Of a stretch of 64,000 bases of DNA, positions 27,396 to 37,558 are shown piece by piece. The translations under genes were made by a program, and so were the position numbers. Where the stretch lies: positions 162,997 to 226,996 of the forward strand of contig NVXV01000004.1 of assembly GCA_002734085.1 (NCBI GenBank), in the 5' to 3' direction. The notes under the pieces are model-generated. The model worked only from the letters and a program-made list of their open reading frames with translations. It made no database searches and was not told where the DNA came from. This stretch comes from Fluviicola sp. (GTDB taxonomy: Bacteria > Bacteroidota > Bacteroidia > Flavobacteriales_D > Crocinitomicaceae). Numbering within the stretch: the stretch's first letter is position 1; every line of letters begins with the position of its first letter.

Positions 27396-27427
27396 AAAAA
27401 AAATCCCATTCACAAATGCGAATGGGA
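27396..27427 (-). terminator. Attenuator terminator upstream of DAHP synthase
   Basis: On the minus strand TCCCATTC and GAATGGGA form a stem followed by eight T. It lies between the leader peptide stop and the structural gene. TCCCATTCGC can pair instead with GCGAATAGGA at the leader peptide stop codon (9 of 10 bp), an antiterminator. Confidence 0.85.
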
Positions 27428-27449
27428 CTTATATAATTTCAATAGACTC

Positions 27450-27503
27450 CTATTCGCTCAAAGCGTTAAGACTCCACCATTTTGTATTATTCGTTTTAAA
27501 CAT
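27450..27503 (-). CDS. Tryptophan-type leader peptide
   Basis: The ORF is 17 codons: MFKTNNTKWWSLNALSE. Two adjacent TGG codons (residues 9-10) sit just before the competing RNA segments. A ribosome that stalls at these when charged tRNA-Trp is scarce would cover the CGCT arm. That leaves GAGCGAATAGGA free to pair with the terminator's first arm, so transcription continues. A -7 box ends four bases before the ATG, so translation probably starts at the very 5' end. It is too short for the ORF track. Confidence 0.85.
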   Translation of the reverse strand: MFKTNNTKWWSLNALSE

Positions 27504-27507
27504 GTTT

Positions 27508-27515
27508 CAAAGATA
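27508..27515 (-). promoter_or_regulatory. Attenuator promoter, -7 box TATCTTTG
   Basis: A perfect TAnnTTTG on the minus strand lies four bases before the leader peptide ATG, with a TTG at 27532-27534 (16-base spacing). Confidence 0.65.
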
Positions 27516-27561
27516 AGAAAAATTAAACCTACAATTGTTTTTCATAAAGGAATTCTTAACA

Positions 27562-28617
27562 TTAAGTTTTTTTAGCTTTATAAGCCGCTTTCTCAGCTTG
27601 TTTCTTTTCCCACTTTTCTAAGGCATATTTTTGCATGTCTTCAACTTTGTCTTTTTCATCTACAATTTCAAAACCTAACAAAGTTTCAATAATATCTTCC
27701 AGTGTTGCAATTCCATCCATACCGCCATACTCATTAGTTACTATAGAGATTTGTTGCCTTTCTTTTATCAACTCTTCCCAAGCAATAAAAAGTGTAGTCT
27801 CTTTTGAAAAGGTCAATACATCGTTACTAATATCTTTCAATTTTAGTTCAAATTTATCCCGAGCTAATTGTTCAAATACATCAGACCGGAAAACAAACCC
27901 AGTAATATTATCTCGTGTTTGACTGTATATAGGGATTCTTGAAAAATATATAAACTTTTCATCATCCATAAAATCTTTCAGCATCATCTCCTGATCTGCT
28001 ATCACAACTACTGTTCTGGGTGTCATGATTTCAGAGAGCTTAATGCTTTTCAATCGAATCAGGTTTTGAATAATTCTATTCTCTTTCTCTCCAAAAATTC
28101 CTTCTGCTGTTCCAATACTCGCAAGCGCAGAAATTTCTTCTCGACTTGTACTCAATTTCTTATCTTTTCTTGCTAAAATTTTTGTCAATATTGCTGATAG
28201 AAAAACAAGTGGATAGGTAATAAAAATCATCACTTTAATAATACGAGCTGTAACCCCCATCAATTCACGGCTATAATTTGCTCCTAACGTTTTTGGGATT
28301 ATTTCAGTAAAAATCAGTATTAAAAGTGTTAGGACAGCTGAAACCACTCCAAAATAAGCATCTCCAAATACAATAGTTGCCTGAGCACCAACACCAGCTG
28401 CACCGACAGTATGTGCTACTGTATTTAAGGATAGTATTGCAGAAAGTGGTTTATCAATATCTTTCTTTAGTCCTAAAAATATTTTAGCATTGTTATCTCC
28501 TTTATTTGCTTTAGCACGTAAAAAAGAAACAGGAGTAGATAAGAGTACCGCTTCCATAATAGAGCACAGCGCCGAGGTAAATAAAGCTATAAATAAGTAT
28601 ACTAGTAATAGAACCAT
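27562..28617 (-). CDS. CNNM-domain (DUF21) plus CBS-pair membrane protein
   Basis: 351 residues. The N-terminal CNNM transmembrane domain (about 1-180) begins 'LYLFIALFTSALCSIMEAVLLSTP' and includes 'AILSLNTVAHTVGAAGVGA' and 'TEIIPKTLG', the family's signature region. A CBS pair follows: 'MTPRTVVVIADQEMMLKDF' and 'SIVTNEYGGMDGIATLEDIIETLLG'. It lacks the CorC/HlyC C-terminal domain. Relatives are linked to Mg2+ or Na+ transport; the substrate here is unknown. It reads alone with about 60 bases to its upstream neighbour. Confidence 0.88.
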   Translation of the reverse strand: MVLLLVYLFIALFTSALCSIMEAVLLSTPVSFLRAKANKGDNNAKIFLGLKKDIDKPLSAILSLNTVAHTVGAAGVGAQATIVFGDAYFGVVSAVLTLLILIFTEIIPKTLGANYSRELMGVTARIIKVMIFITYPLVFLSAILTKILARKDKKLSTSREEISALASIGTAEGIFGEKENRIIQNLIRLKSIKLSEIMTPRTVVVIADQEMMLKDFMDDEKFIYFSRIPIYSQTRDNITGFVFRSDVFEQLARDKFELKLKDISNDVLTFSKETTLFIAWEELIKERQQISIVTNEYGGMDGIATLEDIIETLLGFEIVDEKDKVEDMQKYALEKWEKKQAEKAAYKAKKT

Positions 28618-28680
28618 TTTATCATTTTTTTAATTGAAGAAAATCAACTTTTTTAAAGGTAATTATTTTTTTCGGTTCGC

Positions 28681-29718
28681 TTATTGACTTTTCTGATCAA
28701 TAAAGGCATTGATTATCGCGCTTACTTCTTTTGCTTTGTCAACAATCATGAAATGTCCGCCATCTTCAATCAGGTGTAGATTTTTACTCTCGGTTGGAGG
28801 GAATATTCGATCGTCTGTACCACAGATATGGATTACCGTTTCAAGTTTCGTTTCATTCTCCCAATTTACAAGCTTATCTACTGCCCACTTGGTAAAACTA
28901 AGGTCTGTATCATCTAGTATTGCATCTAATTCTTGCTTATTATCTGTACCAAACATAAAATAAGATAATCGTTTTGGTGGATCATACATATTAGTTGATA
29001 AATAATCATTCATATCGTATTTTCCGATCAATTTAAAAAGTTTGGTTAACCCATCCTTGGTCTCGGCTGTTGAAACCAATACAGTAAGTTTCGGATTTAA
29101 TTTCTTACTTATTTCTGTTGCCACTAATCCTCCAAAACTCACTCCTAAAATACCGTATTCCTCAGACTGGTTAATAGATTCAGCCAATCGCATAGAGTAC
29201 GACTGAAGCGACTCATTTTCATAGGGTTCTATCCATTCTAACGGGATTAATTCACATTCTAGTTCTAACTCTTTAAAAACCCTACTATCGACACCTAAGC
29301 CACTTATTGCATAGAGTTTGAGTTTGTTCTTTGGTTTATATTCTTTAAGGTCAAAATTCCCCATTTCAAATATACTCGTGTTGAAGTTAGGTTTGTTCTT
29401 TGCAATTAATTCCCTACTAACATCAAAGTATTCGATATCTTTATCACTAGAGATATAATAGTCTTTATCCTCTATTGTAATACGAATTCTTATAGATGAA
29501 TCGCTAATAAATGCACTTGAATCATGTTGAAGTGAAGAAATATCTTTTTTGAATTTTTCAAGTTGCTCTTTAGACAATGTAAAAGACGTAGAGTCTTTAA
29601 TGATTTTCACTTTTTTGATCTTGTCTACATCAACAAAATCCGAAAACCTCATTCCTTTATCGCTTTTACAACCAATAAAAAAAGCAATGCTTAATAAAAT
29701 AATAAATATGACTCTCAT
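28681..29718 (-). CDS. Lipoprotein with alpha/beta-hydrolase domain
   Basis: 345 residues from the ATG at 29718 (the track start is a TTG six codons earlier). The N-terminus 'VIFIILLSIAFFIGC' is a lipoprotein signal with Cys near residue 17. Residues about 20-120 are an unrecognised lipoprotein domain. The second half is an alpha/beta hydrolase: 'YAISGLGVDSRVF', nucleophile elbow 'GVSFGG', Asp in 'ICGTDDRIFP' and His in 'DGGHFMIV'. The substrate is unknown. Both domains are in one frame, so this is a true fusion and not two genes. Confidence 0.8.
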   Translation of the reverse strand: MRVIFIILLSIAFFIGCKSDKGMRFSDFVDVDKIKKVKIIKDSTSFTLSKEQLEKFKKDISSLQHDSSAFISDSSIRIRITIEDKDYYISSDKDIEYFDVSRELIAKNKPNFNTSIFEMGNFDLKEYKPKNKLKLYAISGLGVDSRVFKELELECELIPLEWIEPYENESLQSYSMRLAESINQSEEYGILGVSFGGLVATEISKKLNPKLTVLVSTAETKDGLTKLFKLIGKYDMNDYLSTNMYDPPKRLSYFMFGTDNKQELDAILDDTDLSFTKWAVDKLVNWENETKLETVIHICGTDDRIFPPTESKNLHLIEDGGHFMIVDKAKEVSAIINAFIDQKSQ

Positions 29719-29807
29719 TGTCCCAAATATCGACAAAATATTGATACAAACTCTATATAGCTATTTCTAACTATGAATGATTATTAACGTGAAATCAATC
29801 AACTTTT

Positions 29808-30902
29808 TTAAGGGATTTCAAAGTTTATATCTACAGCCACAGATTGATTTTCTTCACTAGAAAGAGAGAACGGCACATCAAAACTACCGTTCATAAAGTC
29901 ACCACTTGAGAAATTATAATCTCCATTATCATCGTATATTGCATTTACATAATAATTTCCTGGATGCATATAATTAAAATCAAAAGATGTTGATTGATCA
30001 GCATTAACAAAAACATAACGAGATCTAAAATCCAAATTTGCCGGATTAAAATTAAATCCATCAAACAGTGGCTCTGTTGTAATTATTAGTACAATCTTTT
30101 TATTCACATCAACTGTTGGTGGATTGGAAACAGTAATATTAACTTCGGAAACGCCTAGGTGAGGTTGTTGAGATTCTGGGTAAGGATCTGCCGCTGGAGA
30201 ATAGAAAATCGCCTCAGTGAGTCCGTCGAATGTTGTGCTAAAATCTTTAACAAGCTCCTTTTTTGGATAATCAAATAAGGTAATAGCTTCTTCGGTAGCT
30301 GTTTGATCTTTTAAAACAGACCTCCAAATCATGTGTGTTTCTGGTTCTTGTAATGTATTATACTGATTGGTATAAGTGTGCATGATTAAACTGTCTTGTT
30401 TAAAAGTAACATCCGTAAATACTCTATTTCCACCGGAAACTGGATCTACAAAACGATAGAATGACTCATTTTGTGTTTCGCTTAAACTATCAATAATCAT
30501 ATATGAGTTACGCTGCTGGCCTGCAAAACCTCCACCATTTCTGAAAGCAATTTTATAGCTGCAATCGTACTTTACTACAAAGAAACTCATGAAGATATCA
30601 TTTATAGAATCTAACTCATTTTTCGCAGAGACTTGAGCACTTGATATTGGTCTAAAGTCTACAATCCATTCATTAAAACTTCCTAAAGGTGTTGGAGACA
30701 TCACTGGTCCATTCCAGATTCCTGGTAATTTATCCATGATTCCAAATCCTTCTACATTAGAACTGGCTGATATGGCTTGCAGCTGGCAACCAGTTGGGTT
30801 TGGATCTGAATCTTCACAAACCGTTTCTTCTTTTTTACTTTTATCACAGTTAAATAATAGAATAGACGTAATGACGAGTAGTAGAATATGTGTGTATTTC
30901 AT
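29808..30902 (-). CDS. Predicted lipoprotein, unknown function
   Basis: 364 residues. 'LLLVITSILLFNC' gives a lipobox with Cys near residue 19, followed by the acidic linker 'KKEETVCEDSDP'. The mature part has two beta-rich sections. The last 110 residues look like an Ig-type fold containing 'YMHPGNYYVNAIYDDNGDYNFSSGDF', a calcium-loop-like motif resembling a SusE or carboxypeptidase-regulatory-like strand pattern. No enzyme motif was seen. It is transcribed alone. Confidence 0.7.
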   Translation of the reverse strand: MKYTHILLLVITSILLFNCDKSKKEETVCEDSDPNPTGCQLQAISASSNVEGFGIMDKLPGIWNGPVMSPTPLGSFNEWIVDFRPISSAQVSAKNELDSINDIFMSFFVVKYDCSYKIAFRNGGGFAGQQRNSYMIIDSLSETQNESFYRFVDPVSGGNRVFTDVTFKQDSLIMHTYTNQYNTLQEPETHMIWRSVLKDQTATEEAITLFDYPKKELVKDFSTTFDGLTEAIFYSPAADPYPESQQPHLGVSEVNITVSNPPTVDVNKKIVLIITTEPLFDGFNFNPANLDFRSRYVFVNADQSTSFDFNYMHPGNYYVNAIYDDNGDYNFSSGDFMNGSFDVPFSLSSEENQSVAVDINFEIP

Positions 30903-30961
30903 TGAATCATTTTAAATTAACGACAACGAAATTAGGGAATAGTTTTTTAATTTGGAAATGA

Positions 30962-31001
30962 TTCAATTTGAAAATTAAGCAATTAACCAATTTCCAAATT
31001 A
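30962..31001. repeat. Direct repeat, left copy, flanking four-helix-bundle gene
   Basis: The 40-base segment starting TTCAATTTGAAAATTAAGC is 34/40 identical to 31440-31479. Each copy is also an imperfect palindrome (AATTTG ... CAAATT). This copy overlaps the stop codon of the four-helix-bundle gene. Confidence 0.75.
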
Positions 31002-31352
31002 CCCCCTCCTTTTCGTTGAACTAATAATTTTTGAAAGAATCAAAATTAATTCTCTACATTTAGCTTGGAGATATTCAGAATTCGGATAATTTTTAGATTC
31101 TTGACAAAGCAACAACCAATACTCCGTTTCGTCAGCCTCCTTAGCGGAAATCTTTAATTTATGGATAAAGTCCGCTTTACTCTCAGCATTTTGAGCCTCT
31201 CGTATATTTGCACCGACAGATGTTCCTGATTTTAATAATTGACGGGCAATGACATACTTTCTTTTCTCTTCTAGAATTTCACAATAAGAGATGATTTCTA
31301 AAGCAAAATCAAACGATTTCTCGACTACTACATTTTTTTTATTCCCTTGCAT
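30999..31352 (-). CDS. Four-helix bundle protein (23S rRNA IVP-like family)
   Basis: 117 residues. 'SFDFALEIISYCEIL', 'QLLKSGTSVGANIREAQNAESKADFIHKLKISAKEADETEYWLLL' is the family signature. The family was first seen in intervening sequences of 23S rRNA genes, but stand-alone copies are common in Bacteroidota. Its function is unknown. The gene lies between two 40-base direct repeats, the right one at the stop codon of the neighbouring ABC-F gene, so it may be a small mobile cassette. Confidence 0.9.
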   Translation of the reverse strand: MQGNKKNVVVEKSFDFALEIISYCEILEEKRKYVIARQLLKSGTSVGANIREAQNAESKADFIHKLKISAKEADETEYWLLLCQESKNYPNSEYLQAKCRELILILSKIISSTKRRG

Positions 31353-31439
31353 AGATTTAAGTGTTTAGGTTATATCCATACAATTTAAATTATACTATTC
31401 AAAAAAGAAAGTCATTCCAAATATTTTTTTTGACAATTG

Positions 31440-31476
31440 TTCAATTTGGAAATTAGCTAATTAATCAATTCCCAAA

Positions 31477-31479
<3 letters not shown>
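31440..31479. repeat. Direct repeat, right copy, flanking four-helix-bundle gene
   Basis: TTCAATTTGGAAATTAGC and on, the partner of 30962-31001. It overlaps the stop codon of the ABC-F gene (31477-31479). Confidence 0.75.
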
Positions 31480-33108
<1,629 letters not shown>

Positions 33109-33120
33109 CTAAATTTTGTG

Positions 33121-33128
33121 CAAAGATA
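33121..33128 (-). promoter_or_regulatory. ABC-F gene promoter, -7 box TATCTTTG
   Basis: A perfect box on the minus strand, 21 bases before the ATG at 33099, with TTG at 33150-33152 (21-base spacing). Confidence 0.6.
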
Positions 33129-33137
33129 GTTTATTTT

Positions 33138-34649
33138 CTACTCATCATCCAACACCGCTCTCAACTTTTGACGCAACTGTCTATTATACGTCTCCATCAA
33201 GTACTTAAAGTAATTTTTAGTTGACTTTGCAATACATTTTGTATACTGCTTTAAACGATGTTCGATATGTTCTTGTAGCGCTTCCATGAGGTCTAATCCA
33301 TCATAAAAATCTGCTGCTTTATTTCTAATTGCTTCAAAGTGATTTTCTAAGGATTTTTCAACGGCGATTTTACCTTTTTCACCCTTATCGATGCAATCTT
33401 CGTATACTTTCTTCATTGCAAACTGATCCAGTACCTCAGTATCAATTCTTTCACGAATATGTTTCGGCAACTTATATTCGGCCTCAAAGGTTATATCTTC
33501 CTGTTCAGAAAGTCTAGATTCCAGGAATCGATCTGGGAAATGAAATGCATCCTTCCAGTTGATGTAATCTTGCCACAATCCAAATCTACGAACATTGTTC
33601 CCTAAGTCAATTAAACGGAACATGTCCTTTTTTGGTAAACGTCTTGAACCACGTCCAATCATTTGGTGATAAAGTGTAAGTGAACGAGTTGCTCGGTTTA
33701 AAATAATCGTTTCAACTGTTGGCTCATCAAATCCTGTAGTTAATATTCCAACAGAAGTCAATATCGCATCTGGCGTTTCTTTGAACCATTTTAAAATTTC
33801 TTTACGATCTTTATCAGAGAAAGTACTATCTAAGTGTCTTATCTTGTACCCTCTTTTATCAAAAGTTTCCTGAACACGTACACTTGTTTCAATTCCTGAA
33901 TTAAAAATCAATGTTTTTGTACCAACTGCGACTTCTTCATAAGCAAACAAGAGTTTTTCTTGCATGAAGTAGTTCCCATAAACTTGCTCAGAACTACTTA
34001 CAGTAAAGTCCCCATTCGAACCTATTTTCAACCCATGAAGGTTTACGTCATAAGTAAATGTTTCGGCATTAGCTAAGTACCCACTTTCTATTAACGATGA
34101 AATACTTTCTCCTACTTTCAATTCATCATAATGATCATTAAGTGGTAGTGCTTTATTTGAACTCAAAGGAGTGGCTGTTACACCCAGTATATTTGCTTGA
34201 ACGTAATATTGAAAAATCTTTCTAAAGCTATTGTAGTGGGCCTCGTCAACAATTACAAGTCCAATTTTCTTAATAAAGTTTTCATCTTCCTGAAGTCGAT
34301 TGTTGAGCGTTTCCACCATTGCTATAAAGCAACTATATTCGTCTTGATCATCAAGAGTCTTTACTTCGCTATTTATAATCTTGTTGGAAACACCAATTGC
34401 TGAAAGTTGTTTTGAAGTCTGGACAGATAGTTCTATTCTATGTGTTAGAATAAGCACTTTCTTTCCCCAGTCATCTATATATTGCTTCCCAATTTCAGAG
34501 AAAATTACAGTTTTACCACCACCAGTCGGAAGTTGAAATAACAAATTGAAGTCATTTCCGTTTTCTTTTAGTTCTTTTATTATTTGTTCAACAGTCTTTT
34601 TCTGAAAAGGATAAAGGGTTTTCGGTTCAAAAAGGGCTTCGTCTATCAT
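33138..34649 (-). CDS. DEAD/DEAH-box (SF2, ResIII-like) helicase
   Basis: 503 residues from the ATG giving 'MIDEALFEPKTLYPFQ' (the track start is an upstream TTG). Motif I is 'LPTGGGKTVIF', motif II 'VIVDEAH', motif III 'GVTATP', and motif VI 'QMIGRGSRRLPKKD'. A Q-like N-terminus reads 'LYPFQKKTVEQI'. The C-terminal 130 residues are helical and unrecognised. SF2 helicases of this kind act on DNA or RNA; the substrate is unknown. It is stand-alone, not in an obvious restriction operon. Confidence 0.88.
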   Translation of the reverse strand: MIDEALFEPKTLYPFQKKTVEQIIKELKENGNDFNLLFQLPTGGGKTVIFSEIGKQYIDDWGKKVLILTHRIELSVQTSKQLSAIGVSNKIINSEVKTLDDQDEYSCFIAMVETLNNRLQEDENFIKKIGLVIVDEAHYNSFRKIFQYYVQANILGVTATPLSSNKALPLNDHYDELKVGESISSLIESGYLANAETFTYDVNLHGLKIGSNGDFTVSSSEQVYGNYFMQEKLLFAYEEVAVGTKTLIFNSGIETSVRVQETFDKRGYKIRHLDSTFSDKDRKEILKWFKETPDAILTSVGILTTGFDEPTVETIILNRATRSLTLYHQMIGRGSRRLPKKDMFRLIDLGNNVRRFGLWQDYINWKDAFHFPDRFLESRLSEQEDITFEAEYKLPKHIRERIDTEVLDQFAMKKVYEDCIDKGEKGKIAVEKSLENHFEAIRNKAADFYDGLDLMEALQEHIEHRLKQYTKCIAKSTKNYFKYLMETYNRQLRQKLRAVLDDE

Positions 34650-34675
34650 ACTAACTATTCTCAAAAATTGGGCTA

Positions 34676-34683
34676 CAAAAGTA
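34676..34683 (-). promoter_or_regulatory. Helicase promoter, -7 box TACTTTTG
   Basis: A perfect box on the minus strand, 26 bases before the ATG at 34649. Confidence 0.55.
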
Positions 34684-34773
34684 CACTCTTTTTCCTGAAG
34701 AAAAAAATTATTGTCAAATAATATAGGATTTATAAGGTTTTTAATTGGAAATAGTGACCAGTAACATCATCTC

Positions 34774-34792
34774 GCAGGGCGTGAATTTGTCC
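34774..34792. repeat. Inverted repeat arm, left of GxxExxY pseudogene
   Basis: GCAGGGCGTGAATTTGTCC is 16/19 complementary to GGACACCTTCACGCCCTAC at 35470-35488. Similar arms recur near 35515-35532 (diverged) and at 35594-35612. Between these arms and the gene are repeated 'ccacagatt' segments. Confidence 0.65.
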
Positions 34793-34942
34793 TCAGATAT
34801 TTTTTAGTTCGCTTTGCTCACGGGGTTGTCCACAGATTACTCAGATTTCCACAGATTGATTAGGGTTCGCTATCGCTCAATGGGATGTTCACAGATTAGT
34901 TGGATTTTGGAAATAGAGTATTTAACCTGTGCTATTATTATG

Positions 34943-35317
34943 TCACAGAACTATTCTTTTATAGCCTAAGCTCTTTGATCCAAAATTTATTAATAGACCT
35001 ACTTTTTTATCTGTAGCTTTAAGGTAGTTAAGCACTTGACTTATATGAGCAGAAGATAGTTGATTTACTGCTTTTAGCTCTAGCACTATATTATCAATAT
35101 AGACAAAATCAGCGATGTAATGTTTATCCAGAATTTTCCCTTTGTATTCAATCTGGAGAGGTACTTCAATTGAATAAGGTATTTTTTTGGATTAAAACTC
35201 TCTGGATAAAGCTTCTTGGTAGACTTTTTCAGCAAAGCCATGTCCTAAAGTTTTATGAACCTCCATACACGCTCCAATTATTTTGAACGTTTCCGATTTA
35301 TATAGAAAATTCTTCAT
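34943..35317 (-). pseudogene. GxxExxY protein gene with in-frame stop
   Basis: On the minus strand from ATG at 35317 the frame reads '[30 protein letters not shown]', then TAA at 35194-35192 (codon 42), then continues in the same frame with 'YIADFVYIDNIVLELKAVNQL' to TGA at 34943. The motif GFAEKVY is the family's GxxExxY, and the PD-(D/E)XK-like 'ADFV...LELKA' core lies after the stop. One point nonsense change breaks the gene, and no frameshift is needed. It is absent from the ORF track because both halves are short. Confidence 0.9.
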
Positions 35318-35469
35318 AGTTAGGTTTGATATAACAATTATATAATTCAACTGGCTAAATAAAGATAAGAAAGTTTTTTAATCGCTCCCACTATTTGTAC
35401 TAAAATTTTCAAGTATCATTTTGTTTTCAAAAAGTGAGTAAAGCGAACCAAAAAATCCTAAAAATCTGT

Positions 35470-35612
35470 GGACACCTTCACGCCCTACAATCCCACTAAT
35501 CCAAGTAATCTGTGGACAAAACCACACCCTACAATCACCATAAAATTCAACTAATTCTAAAAATCTACTTCGGCTCTCGCTCAGCACAAGTGTGGACAGC
35601 TTCACGCCCTAC
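35470..35612. repeat. Right-hand arm copies, 'ctgtggacA...cacgccctac' repeats
   Basis: Three related copies (at about 35467, 35513 and 35591) of a segment reading 'tgtggaca', six to eight bases, then 'cacgccctac' or 'cacaccctac'. They are inverted relative to the left arm at 34774. ORFs drawn here (35378-35605 minus, 35512-35715 plus) are shadows. Confidence 0.6.
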
Positions 35613-35749
35613 GATTACCACTCCTAATTCGTCACTAAGAAAGGCTTGCCCATTCGCCGTCACTATTCCGATCGTCACTAAAAAGATAGACTTCCAATAT
35701 AAGGTCGAAAAGTGAAACTTTTGTTACACCATTTAGAAAAGAATATTAT

Positions 35750-35757
35750 TATTTTTG
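35750..35757 (+). promoter_or_regulatory. trxB promoter, -7 box TATTTTTG
   Basis: A perfect TAnnTTTG, 22 bases before the trxB ATG. Confidence 0.6.
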
Positions 35758-35779
35758 GCTTTCGAAATAAAATTAAGAC

Positions 35780-36730
35780 ATGAGCGATATACAAAAAGTA
35801 GAATGTTTAATTATTGGTTCTGGTCCTGCTGGATATACTGCTGCGATTTATGCTGCACGAGCTGATATGAACCCTGTAATGTATCAAGGACTTCAGCCTG
35901 GAGGTCAGCTAACAACAACCAACGAGGTAGAAAACTTCCCAGGATATCCTGATGGAGTGACTGGGCCTGAGATGATGATGCAGTTACAAAAACAAGCTGA
36001 GCGTTTTGAAACAGATGTTCGTCCAGGGTTTATTGAAAAAGTTGATTTTTCTGGATCAGTTCACAAATGTTGGGCAGATGACGGAACAGAAATTCATGCG
36101 AAGACGGTCATCATCTCAACGGGAGCTTCTGCAAAATATCTAGGCCTACCGTCAGAACAAAAATACCTTAAAATGGGTGGTGGTGTCTCTGCATGTGCTG
36201 TCTGTGATGGCTTTTTCTATAAAGGACAAGAAACAGTGATAGTCGGTGCTGGTGATTCTGCTTGTGAAGAAGCGCATTACCTATCAAAACTTTGTACAAA
36301 AGTGACAATGTTAGTTCGTAGAGAGGAGTTCCGTGCATCTAAAATCATGGAAGACAGAGTTAAAAACACAAAAAACATTGAGATCCTTTACAATACAGAA
36401 ACGGAAGAAGTACTAGGAGATGAAAATGGTGTTACAGGAGTTCGAGCAGTAAACAACCAAACCAATGAAACTATTGAAATTCCTTGTACAGGTTTTTTCT
36501 TAGCCATTGGTCACAAACCAAATACAGATATTTTCAAAGAATATTTGAATCTAGATGAGGTTGGTTATATCAAATACGAACAACCAGGTACTTCTAGAAC
36601 AAATGTTGACGGAGTATTCGTAGCAGGTGACGCAGCCGACAGAGTATATCGTCAGGCAGTAACAGCTGCTGGGACAGGCTGTATGGCTGCGCTAGACGCT
36701 GAGAGATACATTTCTGCTTTGGAGGGATAA
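35780..36730 (+). CDS. trxB: Thioredoxin-disulfide reductase
   Basis: 316 residues, the standard length. This FAD/NADPH flavoenzyme reduces thioredoxin. The FAD motif is 'LIIGSGPAGYTAAIYAARA', the redox-active disulfide is in 'SACAVCDGFF' (CAVC), the NADPH motif is 'VIVGAGDSACEEAHYL', and the C-terminal FAD contact is 'GVFVAGDAADRVYRQAVTAAGTGCMAA'. It is transcribed alone and followed by an 18-bp perfect inverted repeat. Confidence 0.97.
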   Translation: MSDIQKVECLIIGSGPAGYTAAIYAARADMNPVMYQGLQPGGQLTTTNEVENFPGYPDGVTGPEMMMQLQKQAERFETDVRPGFIEKVDFSGSVHKCWADDGTEIHAKTVIISTGASAKYLGLPSEQKYLKMGGGVSACAVCDGFFYKGQETVIVGAGDSACEEAHYLSKLCTKVTMLVRREEFRASKIMEDRVKNTKNIEILYNTETEEVLGDENGVTGVRAVNNQTNETIEIPCTGFFLAIGHKPNTDIFKEYLNLDEVGYIKYEQPGTSRTNVDGVFVAGDAADRVYRQAVTAAGTGCMAALDAERYISALEG

Positions 36731-36740
36731 CATACTATTC

Positions 36741-36799
36741 TTTTTACACTGTAGGGACGACATAAGTAAGCATTTTATTTAGTCCCTACAGTGTAAAAA
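36741..36799. repeat. Perfect 18-bp inverted repeat after trxB, REP-like
   Basis: TTTTTACACTGTAGGGAC (36741-36758) and its exact complement (36782-36799) flank a 23-base loop. The arm's GTAGGGACG resembles the core of the palindrome at 9674. The arm ends in T-runs on each strand, so it may also terminate transcription both ways. Confidence 0.75.
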
Positions 36800-36885
36800 A
36801 GCTTCAACCTAAAAGATCTTCACTTACAACATGAACCTATATCTATAAAAGTTGTACAACACCATGAATTTTAAAAACACATGGT

Positions 36886-37548
36886 ATGAAAACAACGCAT
36901 CTAGTTATATTATTAGTCCTTGGAGCAATATTGAATACTTCATTCTATTTCGCTCAAACAAAACTTATTTTTCACAAAAGCCATAGTGGAAGTGTCAAGT
37001 CATTCAAGATGGCATATGAAAAGAGTCTATTTGATATTGGGGCATCTAATTTTGGAATGGCACCCACAACTATTGTTAAAAATGCTGAGCTAGATAGTTT
37101 AATATTCTTAGATGATTCTACCACAATCATGATTACCTCAGAATATTGTGTAGATAGATCTCGATTTAATAGAGCTCCAAAAAGACCTAATAATTCTCCA
37201 GACTATAGCAACCGAGATACTGACAACTCTACACTTTGGCGTCCGGGTAAGGTCGTCATTCAAAATCACCCTGACTTTAATCGCAAAAATCCAATAGACA
37301 GTATTAAAAAAACGCTAAAAGTGAAGTACAATTTTGTAAATAGACCTGAAAGTGTAGTTTTTATTGATTCGTCAATAGGTCAGAAAGAAGATTTAAGCGC
37401 AAACAACCAGCTAGAAAAAAGAAATCCAAATAAAAACAAAGAAAGAGAGAAACCAAAGGCTAAAAGTGAAATTTTTAAAGGAATCTGGGTAACTATAGCA
37501 ATAATTGTTATTTCTACTTTATCAACTGGTGTTTTTAATAGGTGGTAA
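36886..37548 (+). CDS. Hypothetical exported protein with C-terminal membrane segment
   Basis: 220 residues. The N-terminus 'THLVILLVLGAILNTSFYFAQ' is a signal peptide, and the last 20 residues ('IWVTIAIIVISTLSTGVF') form a membrane segment. Residues 160-195 are a highly charged Asn/Lys/Glu linker. No known domain was recognised. The DoxX-like gene begins 10 bases after its stop, so the two are probably co-transcribed. Confidence 0.65.
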   Translation: MKTTHLVILLVLGAILNTSFYFAQTKLIFHKSHSGSVKSFKMAYEKSLFDIGASNFGMAPTTIVKNAELDSLIFLDDSTTIMITSEYCVDRSRFNRAPKRPNNSPDYSNRDTDNSTLWRPGKVVIQNHPDFNRKNPIDSIKKTLKVKYNFVNRPESVVFIDSSIGQKEDLSANNQLEKRNPNKNKEREKPKAKSEIFKGIWVTIAIIVISTLSTGVFNRW

Positions 37549-37558
37549 AACAACTACA

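Noticed and set aside
35378-35715. Two ORFs before trxB
   Set aside because: They run through 'ctgtggaca...cacgccctac' repeat copies and have no recognisable motif.
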